A model generated the notes under the pieces. It saw only the letters and a list, made by a program, of their open reading frames with translations, was not told the origin of the DNA and ran no database searches. Both the position numbers and the translations under genes were made by a program. DNA of 64,000 bases from Bombyx mori. Taxonomy: Eukaryota > Arthropoda > Insecta > Lepidoptera > Bombycidae. This document shows positions 30,949 to 42,000 of the stretch, one piece after another (the first letter of the stretch is position 1; the number at the start of each line of letters is the position of its first letter). Location: the NCBI RefSeq assembly GCF_030269925.1, contig NC_085111.1, positions 3,154,142 to 3,218,141 of the forward strand. The letters are read 5' to 3'.

Positions 30949-31115
30949 CTAGATTTTGCTCATGACTTCGTTCACGTGGAAGAGTTACTTTGGGATAGCG
31001 CTAAATTTTACCCGCGACTTCATTTACGTAGAAGAATTTTCCAAATCGGACCAGTAATTCCTGAGATTAGCGTGTTCAACCAAACAACTCTTCAGTTTTA
31101 TAATATTAGTATAGG
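30949..31115 (-). mobile_element. Short Helitron-like element
   Basis: In minus orientation: CTAG at 30949-30952, 'ttcgttcacgtggaagagtt', 'atcggaccagtaattcctga', and 'ttataatattagtatag'. These match the longer copy at 63100-63415. It has internal deletions and no coding capacity. Confidence 0.6.
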
Positions 31116-31361
31116 TATAGGGATAGTAAAATCGCAACGGACTTTTTACCTCTACGTGCGTTTCTGTACGTTAATACACAAAGCGCAGTGATTGAAACCA
31201 TTTGTATGTGATTTTCAGTTGTATTCTTCTAAAATAGACAGAAATATATGTATGTATTTGAACGACCTGTTCTATATAATAATATGTGTTTTGACTATTC
31301 TTATTTGTCAAACTTTCATACATTAGATTTCCCTGGGACTAATTGCATTTTCCTGAAGGTT

Positions 31362-31604
31362 TTACTGGTGGTAAGACCTCTGGTGAGTCCCCACGTAGGT
31401 ACCACCACCCCCGCTATTTCTACCGTGAAGCAGTAATGCGTTTCGGTTTGAAGGGTGGTGCACCCGTTGTAACTATACTGAAACCTTAGAACTTATATCT
31501 CAAGGTGGGTGGCGCATTTACGTTGTAGATGTCTATGGGCTGCAGTAATCACTTAACACCAGGTGAGCTGTGAGTTCATCCAACCATCTAAACAATAAAA
31601 AAAA
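31362..31604 (+). repeat. Bm1: Bm1 SINE, 5'-truncated
   Basis: Starts 'tttactggtggtaagacctc' and ends 'ctaaacaataaaaaaaa'; a moderately diverged copy. Confidence 0.88.
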
Positions 31605-32442
31605 GGTTTGCTGTTATAGAAGCAAAAAAATAAAAATAAAACTACTCCTTGCATGAATTTAAAAATACATAACTCATGTTGCAAACTGAATTCGAATAAA
31701 ACATTTCCAAAACCTTTTTAACTAAATCATTCGAAAAAGCTTCTATTTTTTTGCTGTTTCACGAAACATTTACTTAGGGGTAAACGTCATTTTATTCGAA
31801 AAACTAAAAAATAAAAATACTTTATTCCTGTACTCACTATCGACGAAAGTAATGCACGATGAATCACATTCGTAAAAAAAATAGTCGAATAAATTGATAC
31901 ATATTGGATTACGCACGTTTTACTGCGGAACTTTTGAATTGTGAATTTCCGATATTCAGAAGCACACGGCGGAGTCAGTTCGTTAGTGATGTAGCAATCG
32001 GATCCCGGACGCGGTCCAACTATTTTTCATCCGCACAATGAGAGAACGACACCGGAGGCGAATGAATACACTATGAAGGAAATTTTATTAAAGATTTTGT
32101 ATTTCCCGATTTATTGTTTGATTTGGTATTTCAACCTTTTTTTTTACGGGGTTGCAGATTATATTCCCTGCACCATCTAAATCTCAGCACCCAGCCTGAG
32201 ATGCGAAGTCGATATGTCAATCATGTTACATTAATTATTAATTATTATATCACCCAAACCGTAATGAAAAATTATTAAATTATATTTTAATAGCCAATTT
32301 ATATGTTTTTTGGTTTACTATAAAAGTTAAATAATAACATCAGTTATGTATTTAATATAGTCAATGTTTTAACAGATTCTTTATATAAATATTAATAACA
32401 ATTAATTAAATAATTATGATCGATTGAATAATTTACTTTGTA
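31605..32442. other. No gene seen
   Basis: Very AT-rich. An initiator-like TCAGTT (31975-31980) has no correctly spaced DPE and no downstream gene. Confidence 0.4.
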
Positions 32443-32505
32443 AACTAACGTATGTATTATTATAGTACTAACGTATGTATACTACTAACGTATGTATTAT
32501 TATAG
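32443..32505 (+). repeat. Short tandem repeat, three ACTAACGTATGTAT units
   Basis: Three units start at about 32443, 32467 and 32483; the first and third are followed by 'tattatagt'. No function is suggested. Confidence 0.75.
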
Positions 32506-33012
32506 TTTGTAAAGAACAACAAACCCTGTGCTTTTTGCCAAAATTTTCTAAATTATGAAACTGCATTCCGTCTTAGTGATAAAGTCAACGGCTATTTAAA
32601 AGCGCCTATGAAAGCCTCATTAAAAAATAAAAAACAATTTGAACCATTCGAATAATTTGCGTCAAACCCTACTAAATAACCATGAGCAGATTAAGCTTGA
32701 GAGATGTCTTCAATAATTAAAATCGTTTAGATAGACGGAAACGAATGAGGAGGGAACGGTTTACTCTTACCGCAAGCAGGAAATATCCATCCGGCTAATC
32801 CTCTTATACGAGACATAAGTAGAAACGTGCAGATCGTATTTTATTGAAAATTTATCAAAGCGTAACGAAAATGCCTACGAAGATCTACTCTGGTAGTCTC
32901 ATCGTAAGTCTTACTAGTGCAAACAGAAAAGCATTTTACTTTTATTACTCGATTAATATCATCATTGCAGAACTCGTTCCTAAATACACATTATGTACAT
33001 ATTTCGCAGTTA
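32506..33012. other. No gene seen
   Basis: AT-rich flank of the microsatellite; nothing recognisable. Confidence 0.4.
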
Positions 33013-33090
<78 letters not shown>

Positions 33091-33296
33091 CACGCACACA
33101 CATCACGCACACACATCACGCACACACATCAGACACACACACATCACACGCACACATCACGCACACACACGCGCACACGCATCACACACACACACACACA
33201 TCACGCACACACACGCGCACACGCATCACACACACACACACACACACATCACGCACACACACTTCACACACAAACATCACGCACACACACACAAAC
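33013..33296. repeat. CA/TG microsatellite with TCACGCACACA units
   Basis: A pure (CA)n run to about 33090 grades into repeated 'tcacgcacacaca' and 'cgcgcacacgcatcac' units. The long His/Thr frames across it are artefacts of the repeat. Confidence 0.97.
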
Positions 33297-33697
33297 TATT
33301 ATTAAACGTGTTTTAAACACGCTTCTCACATTTAATGCTTTCTCGACATTCAGGCGTTGTTTGTCAGTGCAATAATCATGAGGTAGGCTACTCGTGAGTG
33401 CTTAAGGCAATTATAAACATAAAATTTTATATAAAATTGTTTCTAGCGTGGCAACACCTTAACATGTGGCAACACTAGTCGATTTCTAGTCATATATAGT
33501 ATGTGTCTTGTACTGTGTACCGAGAGAAATAAAAAACCTTCTTTCTAAACCATGTTTTATTGAAGCTAGCCAGCGACCCAACACATAATACGGTCCACTG
33601 CCCCAAACAGTGAGTACACGTAAGAACTCGATAAATAATATTGTGTGTTATGTAATGTTGTTCTTTGGATACATAGCTCGAAAGGAGGGTCACAACT
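33297..33697. other. No gene seen
   Basis: Nothing recognisable. Confidence 0.4.
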
Positions 33698-33925
33698 AAA
33701 CCAACTGATAGTGACGGGCAAGATAGAGGGCAAGCGTCCCAGAGGAAGCAGCCTCACGAGATGGTCGGACTAAATTCGGTCTTGTCTGGACATCAAGTTC
33801 CACGCCCTCCACGAAGTCAAGGATCGCAGCAGATGGTGAACAATCGTACAAAAGAGATTGATGCAGCGGGGGAGTCACGACCCTCAGTTACGAGGAGAAC
33901 GACGCAAGGAAGAGGTTATGTAGAA
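33698..33925 (+). pseudogene. LINE ORF C-terminal fragment (WSDQI/HDxQ family)
   Basis: Reads LIVTGKIEGKRPRGSSLTRW then SD-stop-IRS, and later DRSRWWTIV and RGSHDPQLRGERRKEE. An in-frame stop after TRWSD shows decay. It shares the layout of 8044-8268 and 40893-41135. Confidence 0.6.
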
Positions 33926-34298
33926 ATATTTATTGTTAACAAAAAATGCTTTTATAGAAAATCCAACTAAAAAATAGAAAATAAATTTTAATAAATTTGA
34001 ATTAAAAATAGTATAAGAAAAAAATATTTTATTGTAAAAAAAGCGTGGGCTGCATGGTATCAGTAGTTATAAATATTTTATGAACAGATATGAGTAGAAA
34101 GGTTTTTTTTGATAATATCCTGATAATCATTTTTTCTTACACTATTTTTAATTCAAATTTATTAAAATGTATTTTCTATTTTTTAGTTAGATTTTCTTTA
34201 AAAGCGAATTTGGTAGTTTTATTAAACTATTACTTTATTTTTCATTTTTTAGTTGTATTTCAATATTTTTTTTCAATATTTTTTTTATATATATTTAG
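33926..34298. other. No gene seen
   Basis: Extremely T-rich; the 84-codon Phe-rich frame at 34090-34344 is a composition artefact. Confidence 0.45.
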
Positions 34299-34438
34299 TT
34301 GTCATCGGTCCTTAGTAAGTATACCAAACAAAATTTCGAGTTAATCCGACGTTTTGAATTGGGTCAAAATCATGTTCAAAGATTCCGTTACATACTAACA
34401 TACATACGTCTGAAGCTAATAAAAGCGTATTAAAAATG
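34299..34438 (+). repeat. Unclassified retroposon-like 3' end
   Basis: 'tcatcggtccttagtaagta' through 'aagattccgttacatactaa' to 'gaagctaataaaagcg'. It recurs inverted at 56526-56663 and in degraded form at 41559-41677. It ends at an AATAAA-like tail, as a LINE or SINE 3' end would. Confidence 0.5.
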
Positions 34439-34641
34439 GTATCAGATATAGGATCCAAGTTTAGAAGCAGATCTCAGTGCGAGTACGTTTGGCCACTTAC
34501 CTATTCGCAGACATTATTCGAATGGATGGAAACGAGGCAAACATTATTTAACCATAAAAACTGTAGACACTCATGTTCCGTTATATGTATTAAAACTACA
34601 TGGATTCAGTTCGTTTCTTTAGACGTACATACATATCTATA

Positions 34642-34896
34642 TCTATACTTAATATATAAATCTATAGTGGTTTTTACGGATGTTCCGTAATAACTACTGA
34701 ACCATGCATCCGATTGACTTGAAACTTTGTATTCATGTAGAAAATACATGTAGGTACTTAATGGATAGGTTGATATTTATATGAGTGTTGGACTCCCTGC
34801 ACCAGTTGCGGAGGCATTAATGATGAGAATCTTTGTGGGAGTGAGAAATAATAATGTTAATTTTAAATGCCCAGCGAAGCGGACGGGTACAGCTAG
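34642..34896 (+). mobile_element. Short Helitron-like element
   Basis: 255 bp starting TCTATACTTA and ending 'gcggacgggtacagCTAG', followed by T. TC...CTAG termini with insertion next to T are Helitron hallmarks. The internal 'gtggtttttacggatgttcc' and 'gccCAGCGAAGCGGACGGG' are familiar from lepidopteran Helitrons. It has no ORF and is non-autonomous. Confidence 0.7.
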
Positions 34897-35073
34897 TATG
34901 CTTATAAACCTGCTTTCTCGAATGAATGAATATTGGAATACTCCAATCTCCGAATGTAGTTTACCTGAAACAAGTAAGACATTTATTAATTTATAGTTTT
35001 TGGATATATGATTGTAAAACCGCATCAGTGGAAGCGTTAATGGCATAATGAGTAAGTTACGGGCCGGATAATC

Positions 35074-35271
35074 ATTCCAATTACGAAGTCCCTTTTGATA
35101 CTTCTTAGAACGTAACTCTTCACGTTTCGCATAATTTGTAATAATAATCATTTTATGTTCATGGTCGTAAACATAATTTAAAAAATACACAATCAATCTA
35201 AATCATTATACAATTAATCCACACAATAACATAATAATAACATCTGTCAAATAGGACTTCGTAATTGGAAT
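35074..35271. mobile_element. MITE with terminal inverted repeats, second copy
   Basis: Reverse complement of the MITE at 4946-5155, with termini 'attccaattacgaagtcc' and 'ggacttcgtaattggaat'. A 139-codon minus-strand frame across this copy and the nearby Helitron is fortuitous. Confidence 0.75.
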
Positions 35272-35326
35272 AGAATATAGTGTAGCAACTATCACTTGAA
35301 AAAACGAGATAGCGTAAATCTATCTA

Positions 35327-35622
35327 TCTATATATATATATATAAATGAATTTCTGTTCGTTAGTCTCGCTAAAACTCGAGAACGGCTGGACAGATTTGG
35401 CTAATTTTGGTCTTGAATTATTCGTGGAAGTCCAGAGAAGATTTAAAAGGTAGATAAATGAATGAAAATGCTCGGAATTAAATAAAAATAACAATTTTGT
35501 TTTTCCTTTGATGTGTCCCCCGTCGGACGGATTACTTTGGTTTGTTTTAAGTTTATTTTATATAAAAATTTAGGTCTTTTATTTATCGATTGAGGCACTA
35601 CGAAGTCTTCCGGGTCAGCTAG
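35327..35622 (+). mobile_element. Short Helitron-like element (family B)
   Basis: Begins TCTATATATATA, then 'tgttcgttagtctcgctaaa' and 'ctcgagaacggctgg', and ends 'ccgggtcagCTAG' followed by T. Three more copies (42596, 46633, 62311) share these ends. Non-coding. Confidence 0.75.
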
Positions 35623-35640
35623 TACGTAATAAAAATAAAA

Positions 35641-35858
35641 TCAGCTTAATTTATAAATATCCGTAAGCGCGTAGGGGCAAGGGACATCATTCTGTCTATT
35701 TTTGCCTCGAAATAGGCATGCGTTTAAGGGTAAGGCAGCCGTAAATAAAATTGATGTTTCAACCTTATGTCTTAAGATATGTGCTGGTATTCCCCAATAA
35801 TGGTGAGCTGTGAGCTCGTCCACGCATCTAAGCAATAAAAAATAATAATAATAATAAT
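35641..35858 (+). repeat. Bm1: Bm1 SINE, strongly diverged
   Basis: Only landmarks remain: 'gcgtttaagggtaaggcagc', 'tggtgagctgtgagctcgtc', 'ctaagcaataaaaaat', followed by an (AAT)n tail. Confidence 0.65.
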
Positions 35859-35896
35859 GCAGTTCCAGATCCCATTTAAAACTGACTGTGTGTGTG

Positions 35897-36095
35897 GAGT
35901 GGTAGGACCTCTTGTGAGTCCGCGCGGGTAGGTACCACCACCCTGTCTATTTCTGCCGTGAAGCAGTAATGTGTTTCGGTTTGAAGGGTGGGGCAGCCGT
36001 TGTAACTATACTGTATTGTAGATGTCTATGGGCTCCAGTAACCACTTAACACCAGGTGAGCTGCGAGCTCGTCCACCCATCTAAGCAAAAAAAAA
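35897..36095 (+). repeat. Bm1: Bm1 SINE, truncated, internal ~40-bp deletion
   Basis: Normal start and end. The segment that usually follows 'actatactg' is missing up to 'ttgtagatgtct'. A copy at 38424 lacks almost the same segment but with a different junction. Confidence 0.9.
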
Positions 36096-36533
36096 TGTAT
36101 GTGTGTATCACACACGAAACCATGTTTATAAGAAACAGCATAGATGAAATAAAAATATTGACTAGATTTGCGTTTAAAAAGAAACCAATCAATACAAAAG
36201 CTACGTTACATTAATACTTAAACACAATGCACATGAGAATCACACTACAACTATGTCTATTCGCGTGCGTTATGAAGTCAGTAAACAGCTCCGAAACTGG
36301 GAGTCTGGTTGTCGAGTACACAAAAACATATTTTGAGGAGCGCTCGACGAATTCATTAGCAGCCGGCAAGACGCGTAAATCTTTAGCTGGGACTGCGCTG
36401 TCGTCGTCTCTTACTGCTATTTAAACGGGCCACGAAATCAGTGTTTATACATATATTTGTTTTACCGTGTTTATACTTATATAGGTGGTGTATAAGACTA
36501 AACTTTATCATTAGCATAGTGGTTTTATGTGTC
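36096..36533. other. Short frame with possible signal peptide, otherwise nothing
   Basis: A 65-codon ORF at 36227-36424 begins MHMRITLQLCLFACVMKSVN, a plausible secretion signal with possible cleavage after S. A weak splice donor (GCGTAAAT) lies in it near 36373. I do not recognise the protein and do not call it a gene. Confidence 0.2.
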
Positions 36534-36734
36534 TTTTTTATTGCTTTGATGAGTGGAGCTCACAGCCCACCTGGTGTTAAGTGGTTACTGGAGCCTATAT
36601 ACATCTACAACGTAAACGCGCCACCCACCTTGAGCTATAAGTTCTAAGGTCTCAAGTATAGTTACAACGGCTGCCCCGCCCTTCAAACCGAAACGCATTA
36701 CTGCTTCACGGCAGAAAAAGGCAGGGTGGCGGTC
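36534..36734 (-). repeat. Bm1: Bm1 SINE, 5'-truncated
   Basis: Minus-strand copy from 'ttttttattgctttgatgag' to 'gcagaaaaaggcagggtggc'. Confidence 0.9.
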
Positions 36735-36895
36735 AAAAGGTACGTAGCAGAAAAGATTTCTGGAAACGTACTGTAAATGGTTCTAGATGCTATAATGAAC
36801 TATACTCCGGCGGGTCGCGTGATGGCAAAAACAAGATAATGAAATTAGGAACTAAAGGCGTTTCGAATAGAAATAATTTGATATTACATTAATAC

Positions 36896-37281
36896 TGTTA
36901 CGCGCTGGGGTTCGGGATAAGTAAAAAATTGTACCGAAGTACAAATTTAACTGTATTAGTACTTAGACCACTTAAAACATTCAACAAACACTTTAAAATT
37001 CTCAATTGGCTTCTTCCGCTTCGCTGCAGGCGATCCGCTCGCTGTTTTGCTTTGAGTATTTCCGATTACTGACTGACCGCGTGCCATCTCTGTAACGCTT
37101 TTATAGTCTAGACGAAATCTCTAGAATCGCTGAGAATTTTCACAAAAGTCGAGTACTGTGTGTTTCCGCTATCTGACAATAGATGGCGTTGTACTTCTCG
37201 GACATTCTAGATGCTACTAGATTCTTCTATATTCGTTCGACTATTCGACCGATAGATGGCGTTACTCTTACCGGCGTAACA
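36896..37281. mobile_element. Solo LTR with 4-bp target duplication
   Basis: 386 bp beginning TGTTACGCGC and ending CCGGCGTAACA; TGTTACGC and GCGTAACA are exact inverted repeats with TG...CA ends. It is flanked by ATAC on both sides (36892-36895 and 37282-37285), the staggered-cut signature of an LTR-element integrase; 4 bp fits Ty3/gypsy-type elements. No internal region or second LTR is present, so it likely arose by LTR-LTR recombination. 'tagatggcgtt' occurs twice inside. Confidence 0.75.
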
Positions 37282-37285
37282 ATAC

Positions 37286-38423
37286 TAATGATAAATTAAC
37301 ACAATGAAATTTCAAATACATACTTTTGTTTGATGCGTAAACTATCAAAACGAGCTGGTTAATGTTCATTTACGTTCACATGAAACAACCGACGCCATTA
37401 ACTATCAATAGTTCTCTAAATATAAACTATTTAAATCACAGCTTCGAACAAAGTTTACGTTCACTTATTATTTATAGAGTTATCTATGGCGCGTGAGTAA
37501 ATAACACGCTGAGAATAATTATATGGTACATTCTACGAGCACACTAGAACACCCGCTGTTTTCGTGACCGCAACTAGAAATGTTTATATCCTTGGCAGCA
37601 GCTATGCAATTTATGAAACAAGCCATAATAGCTCTTAACGCAATGTGTTAAGAAAGACGTTTGGAAGCCAGCTGTGCTGTTCTTGTTTACTACGTCTGCC
37701 ATGAATTAACGCAGAGTGCTTTTGGTAAAATCTGGAGAACTATAAAATTTACATGCAAGTTCACACGGCAAGTACGGTCGAGCATTGTTACGAATATTGT
37801 GGCACTTGCACTCGATTTTAATCTAAAAATATCAAGTTTAAGGTCGCGTTCTCTGCTGGCTATAATAGCCATGGCTGCCTGCCTATTCCTACCATTATTA
37901 AATTGGTTGTTCCAGTTTGATAAACGAACTAACTATGATTTCAATGTAGAATTGATTTTATTTTTATTTATAGTCGATGTTTGGTTCGGCGTGCCATTGA
38001 GACGATTTTTACTACAACAAGCATTATTTGACCTTCAAAAACACCCGACGTTTCAACCCACCTGAATGTTATTGGTTACCGTTAGTGGTCGTGATCAGCT
38101 ATTCTGAGGGCACAACCAAGCGGATATTTTACCTCTGGAAGCTCAAGTCTCATTTGAGGTCATGTTACGCTCTCACTAACGGTCAAAGTTTGAAGACCCG
38201 GCCTACACTCGCTCGACTTACAACATATCACGCACGGTGATTACGTAAATTTTATTATTTTCACTTAACTGTACCTTCGACCTCAAGTCTCAAATAGATG
38301 GTAGTACTGTTTGTTGCATCGGTCAATCATACGGTTAATAATTGAGAGTCTAATAATCTATAAGAGGATTTAATTGATAAAAGTATTGCGAAAGAGCCAC
38401 CGGTAAATGTGGTAGTGTGGTGG
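37286..38423. other. No confident gene; unexplained 137-codon frame
   Basis: An open frame runs from a stop at 37649 to 38065 without an ATG start (the first codon used in predictions is TTG). It encodes two hydrophobic stretches (LLAIIAMAACLFLPLLNWLF and LILFLFIVDVWFGV). It could be a decayed membrane-protein exon or chance. The rest is AT-rich and unrecognised. Confidence 0.25.
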
Positions 38424-38627
38424 TACTGGTGGTAGGACCTCTTGTGAGTCCACACGGGTAGGTACCACCACCCTGCCTATTTCTGCCGTGAAGCAGTAAT
38501 GCGTTTCGGTTTAAAGGGTGGGGCAGCCGTTGTAACTATACTGAGTAGATGTCTATGGGCTCCAGTAACCACTTAACACCAGGTGAGCTGTGAGCTCGTC
38601 CACCCATCTTAGCAATAAAAAAAAAAA
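38424..38627 (+). repeat. Bm1: Bm1 SINE, truncated, internal 43-bp deletion
   Basis: Standard start 'tactggtggtaggacctc' and tail. 'actatactgagtagatgtct' replaces a span that is about 43 bp longer in intact copies. Confidence 0.9.
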
Positions 38628-39215
38628 CAAAGTGTGGAAAATGACTTTCGCTTTGGTTAGTATGTGTGAATTAGAAACGATAGAATGAAGCAGAGAGCAC
38701 ACACGATATAATGAGGGAAGTTCGGTCGTTTGTCTGCGTTATACGTGAAATATGAGAGCCACGGTTACCTGAGCGAACTCCACGTGAAGATGAGGTCCTA
38801 ACTCGATAAGTTTTAACGAGAACCGAAAACTCCCGAGCCAACCAGGGGACCAGACGTTAACAGAATTGCCTTTTACCGCGCATTCGTATTTAATTTATCT
38901 ATGTACGTGTGATAAAAATTGACTGTTTGTTTATTTACTATATAAGATGATTAATTTCACATTTGCCAAGATGTTTTTGTGGCAGCTTCCGATAGAAACA
39001 TAGAATAATTTCTTTCGATGCTTGCATTGTAATTGATAGTTGTATGTTTAGTTCTGGAAGATTCGAATCTGTATCACCTCCTATCTGGAGCCAATGCTAA
39101 ATTTTTCCGTGATTCGTCGATACTAGTACTAAACAATACGGAATGTGGATCTCAACTCAACCGCTCACAAACAGACAATTAACGTGTCGCATTAAGTTTA
39201 ATGAATGATTTAATG
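38628..39215. other. No gene seen
   Basis: Nothing recognisable. Confidence 0.4.
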
Positions 39216-39414
39216 ATCTTCTTATCAGCCCACAGATGTCCACTGCTGGACATAGGCATCCTCCAAGCCTCGCTACAAAGACCGGTCCTGCGTCTGCCTG
39301 CATCCAGCGGATCCCCGCAAACCACAATAGATCATCGGGATCATCGGTCCATCTTGTGGGAGGTCTACCCACGCTACGTCTTCCGGTACGCGGTCGCCAC
39401 TGAACTTTCTGGCC
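39216..39414 (-). pseudogene. RTE-like LINE ORF C-terminus fragment
   Basis: The minus-strand translation GRPPTRWTDDPDDLLWFAGI then RWMQADA...FVARLGGCLC is the third copy of this LINE tail. Small insertions disrupt it. Confidence 0.65.
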
Positions 39415-39462
39415 TAATAATGACTCATTGCTCGTAGGTAATTAACTTATGATCGCACTTGT

Positions 39463-39627
39463 GTGTTTGAAGGGTGGTGCAGCCGTTGTACTGTAAAACT
39501 GAGATTTAGGGCTCCAATTGTGAAGTAGAAGGCGGCATTTACGTTGTTAACATCTATGGGCTTTGTTAACCACATAACACCAGGTGGGTAATGCGTTCTT
39601 CCACGCAACTAAGCAATTAAAAAAAAC
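39463..39627 (+). repeat. Bm1: Bm1 SINE, diverged fragment
   Basis: 'gtttgaagggtggtgcagcc' to 'aactaagcaattaaaaaaaa' with many changes. Confidence 0.7.
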
Positions 39628-40728
39628 ACTAGAAAACCAGAACATTTTAGCAGTTTGTAGGAACATATAAAATTTAATTTTAATTTACGAAAAAATCTGT
39701 TTATAAACTTAAGGCTAAATTGTTGAAGTTAGAATTCTCGATTAGGTGGTCCGTTGCGAAGTCTGGTTCTTGGTTAAAAAACACTGTTACTATCATAGAC
39801 GCGCAGTGAAGCTCTTTGTCCACGCGATGTGGCTGGATAAGTTACTGCTAGTAGTGAGTGATGCGAACCCTAAGGAATTGAAATTGTAATCCTCCTGCCA
39901 CAAAGCAATTACTTATTGCAGTTCAATTTTCAGCTTTCACTTTGAGGTGACTATCGCTTCCCGTTAAGCTGTAACCTCGTCCGTATCTCTATACCCAAAG
40001 TTCTTTTTTTTTTGTTTTTTTTTTTTATTTTCTAATTTTACGCACAGAATAAATTTACAAACAAACCAAATTGCCTCCACATAATTATAAACCCATTATG
40101 AATAGTCGCGGCGTGCACCATTACAAAATACAACAGTGAACACACAAGGCGGATGGGTTTTTGCGTCACACGCATAAAATCTTGTACGAGGTTTCGAAAG
40201 ATGAAATCGAACCAATGAAGTTCAGTTTACCATGCGAAATAAGGAGAGCACGTTGGTTCTGCAATACGGCATTCAAAGTTTTATACGTTTTTAACACAGC
40301 TTCTTGAACGTGATATGGAAGATCAAATTTAGTTTCTTCCACACATCTATAAAAATGCTAAGTCTTTGTCGATTTTTATTTGTTGACGTAAACTTATTCG
40401 AGCTTCGAAATGGATGCTTAAATACCGAATCCCGATTGATCACATCCCTATCCGAACATGAAATTTTGGTGATGTAAAATTAAAAGTATAAAAAATTGTC
40501 TTGCTTACTTCGCTTCGATTAGGTTACTGAAAGAGGCAGACCGTAAACGCATTGACGCTTTTGAGATGTCGTGCTGGAGAAAGATGCTCCATATTTCGTG
40601 GACACCATTTTGGATTAACGTATAAAATATTCGTAAACTCGAAATCTTCTCGCGGCTGTCATCCGAGTGTCATCACAGAGTCCTTGAATACTTCGGTCAC
40701 ATCGCAAGGAAGGATGGTAACAACGATG
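39628..40728. other. No gene seen
   Basis: Nothing recognisable apart from a T-rich run near 40005-40035. Confidence 0.4.
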
Positions 40729-40890
40729 TTTTTTATTATTGCTTAGATACTGGAAGAAGTGGTTACTGGAACATAGACTGGACATCTACAACGTAAACGC
40801 CACCCACCTTGAGATATAAGTTCTAAGGCAGAAATAGGCAGGGTGGTTGTACCTACCCGTGACCTACACAAGAGGTCCTACCACCAGTAA
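40729..40890 (-). repeat. Bm1: Bm1 SINE, diverged, internally deleted
   Basis: Minus-strand copy with 'ttattattgcttagata', 'gacatctacaacgtaaac' and 'gaaataggcagggtgg'. The block normally between the last two is mostly absent. It ends 'agaggtcctaccaccagtaa'. Confidence 0.8.
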
Positions 40891-40892
40891 AA

Positions 40893-41135
40893 ATCGTGCA
40901 AAAATCGTAGCAATCGTGAACGGTAAAGTGGATGGGAAAAGGCATCGGAGGCGCAGCCCAATACGTTGGTCCGACCAATTCCGCACAGCTCTTGATTCCT
41001 CACACACATTTCACAACGCCCTCCACACTGCTAGAGATAGAAACAGATGGAGAAGGATCGTGTGTAAGATGGTGATAGAGAAGAGTAGTCACGACTCTCA
41101 GCATTAAGGAATACGACTCATGGAGGAGGGACTTC
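40893..41135 (+). pseudogene. LINE ORF C-terminal fragment (WSDQI/HDxQ family)
   Basis: Reads IVNGKVDGKRHRRRSPIRW then SDQFRTALDSS, ALHTARDRNRWRRIV and SSHDSQH-stop. It is the best-preserved member here, with about 70 open codons, but only the C-terminus. A minus-strand Bm1 lies directly upstream. Confidence 0.6.
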
Positions 41136-42000
41136 GCTTCTTATCCATTTAATAGATTGACAATTTACTTTATCAAAAAAGGGAAAAATAAAAAGCGCGC
41201 AAAGTTGACACCTGTCACTTTGATTGTCAGGTAGGAAATTAGAGAGGGGCGCGAGTCATTTTACAGAAATATCTGTGTATATAGCTGGGTGACCCAAATT
41301 CTTCATTTGGAGTATAAATATTACAAGAACATATATGATAATGCGGTTGATAATCATCAATCGGTTGGTTAAAAGTTTAAAAGTTATTTCGTAAAACTGT
41401 TTATAAGTTAGTATGGTTTACATTATTAAGTAATTTAAAAAAAATTAAAAAGACTTGAATAGCAGCACACGGGTCCAACAATTACTTTTATGTCTATTAC
41501 CTGTTGATATTGGTCAGGATATTAGAGCCAAATTGTATAATTGTAATTGTATTGTATTGTCATCGGTTCTTGACGCGTGTGCAAATGTTTCAATTTAACT
41601 GGACGCATTAAAGTCGGTGGAAATGACGTTAAAAGATTTCCTTACATATTTTATATACTAAGCTAATAAAAGCGACCACTATTCCAAGACCGGCCGTGAG
41701 ATACTTAGTTTGTCTATCTACAATACTCACATTAAATCGTAGTATTTTGTAGCAGTCTTTGTGTAACTCTAGTCTACGAAGGCTACGCGGTTGCTACGTT
41801 CGTAGGCAAACGTAGCGTTTTCGTAGTTCTGTTTTATATTATGTACGATATGATTGAGCGAAGTAGTTAACTGATTGTGGGGGCAGAATAATTTATAAAT
41901 AGCCCATGACCGAACACTATGGACTAAAGTCACATGTGGTCGCAATTCTCAGCAGGGAGGGAACAATGAAGAAGAGAGGGCGCATATATCTATCCCGCAC
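41136..42000. other. Degraded repeat tail, otherwise nothing
   Basis: 41559-41677 is a decayed relative of the retroposon-like 3' end at 34299 ('tcatcggttcttg' ... 'ctaagctaataaaagcgac'). At 41770-41830 the motif CTACG/CGTAG occurs about six times on both strands. No gene seen. Confidence 0.4.

Noticed and set aside
31975..32010. Second Inr/DPE promoter
   Set aside because: TCAGTT is a good initiator, but GGAC lies at about +31, three bases off the required +28, and no element or gene follows.
33013..33316. Three overlapping frames of over 100 codons rich in His and Thr
   Set aside because: They are translations of the CA microsatellite in three frames, not proteins.
34777..35196. 139-codon minus-strand frame
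   Set aside because: It spans part of a Helitron and a MITE, both non-coding in other copies; the protein has no domain.
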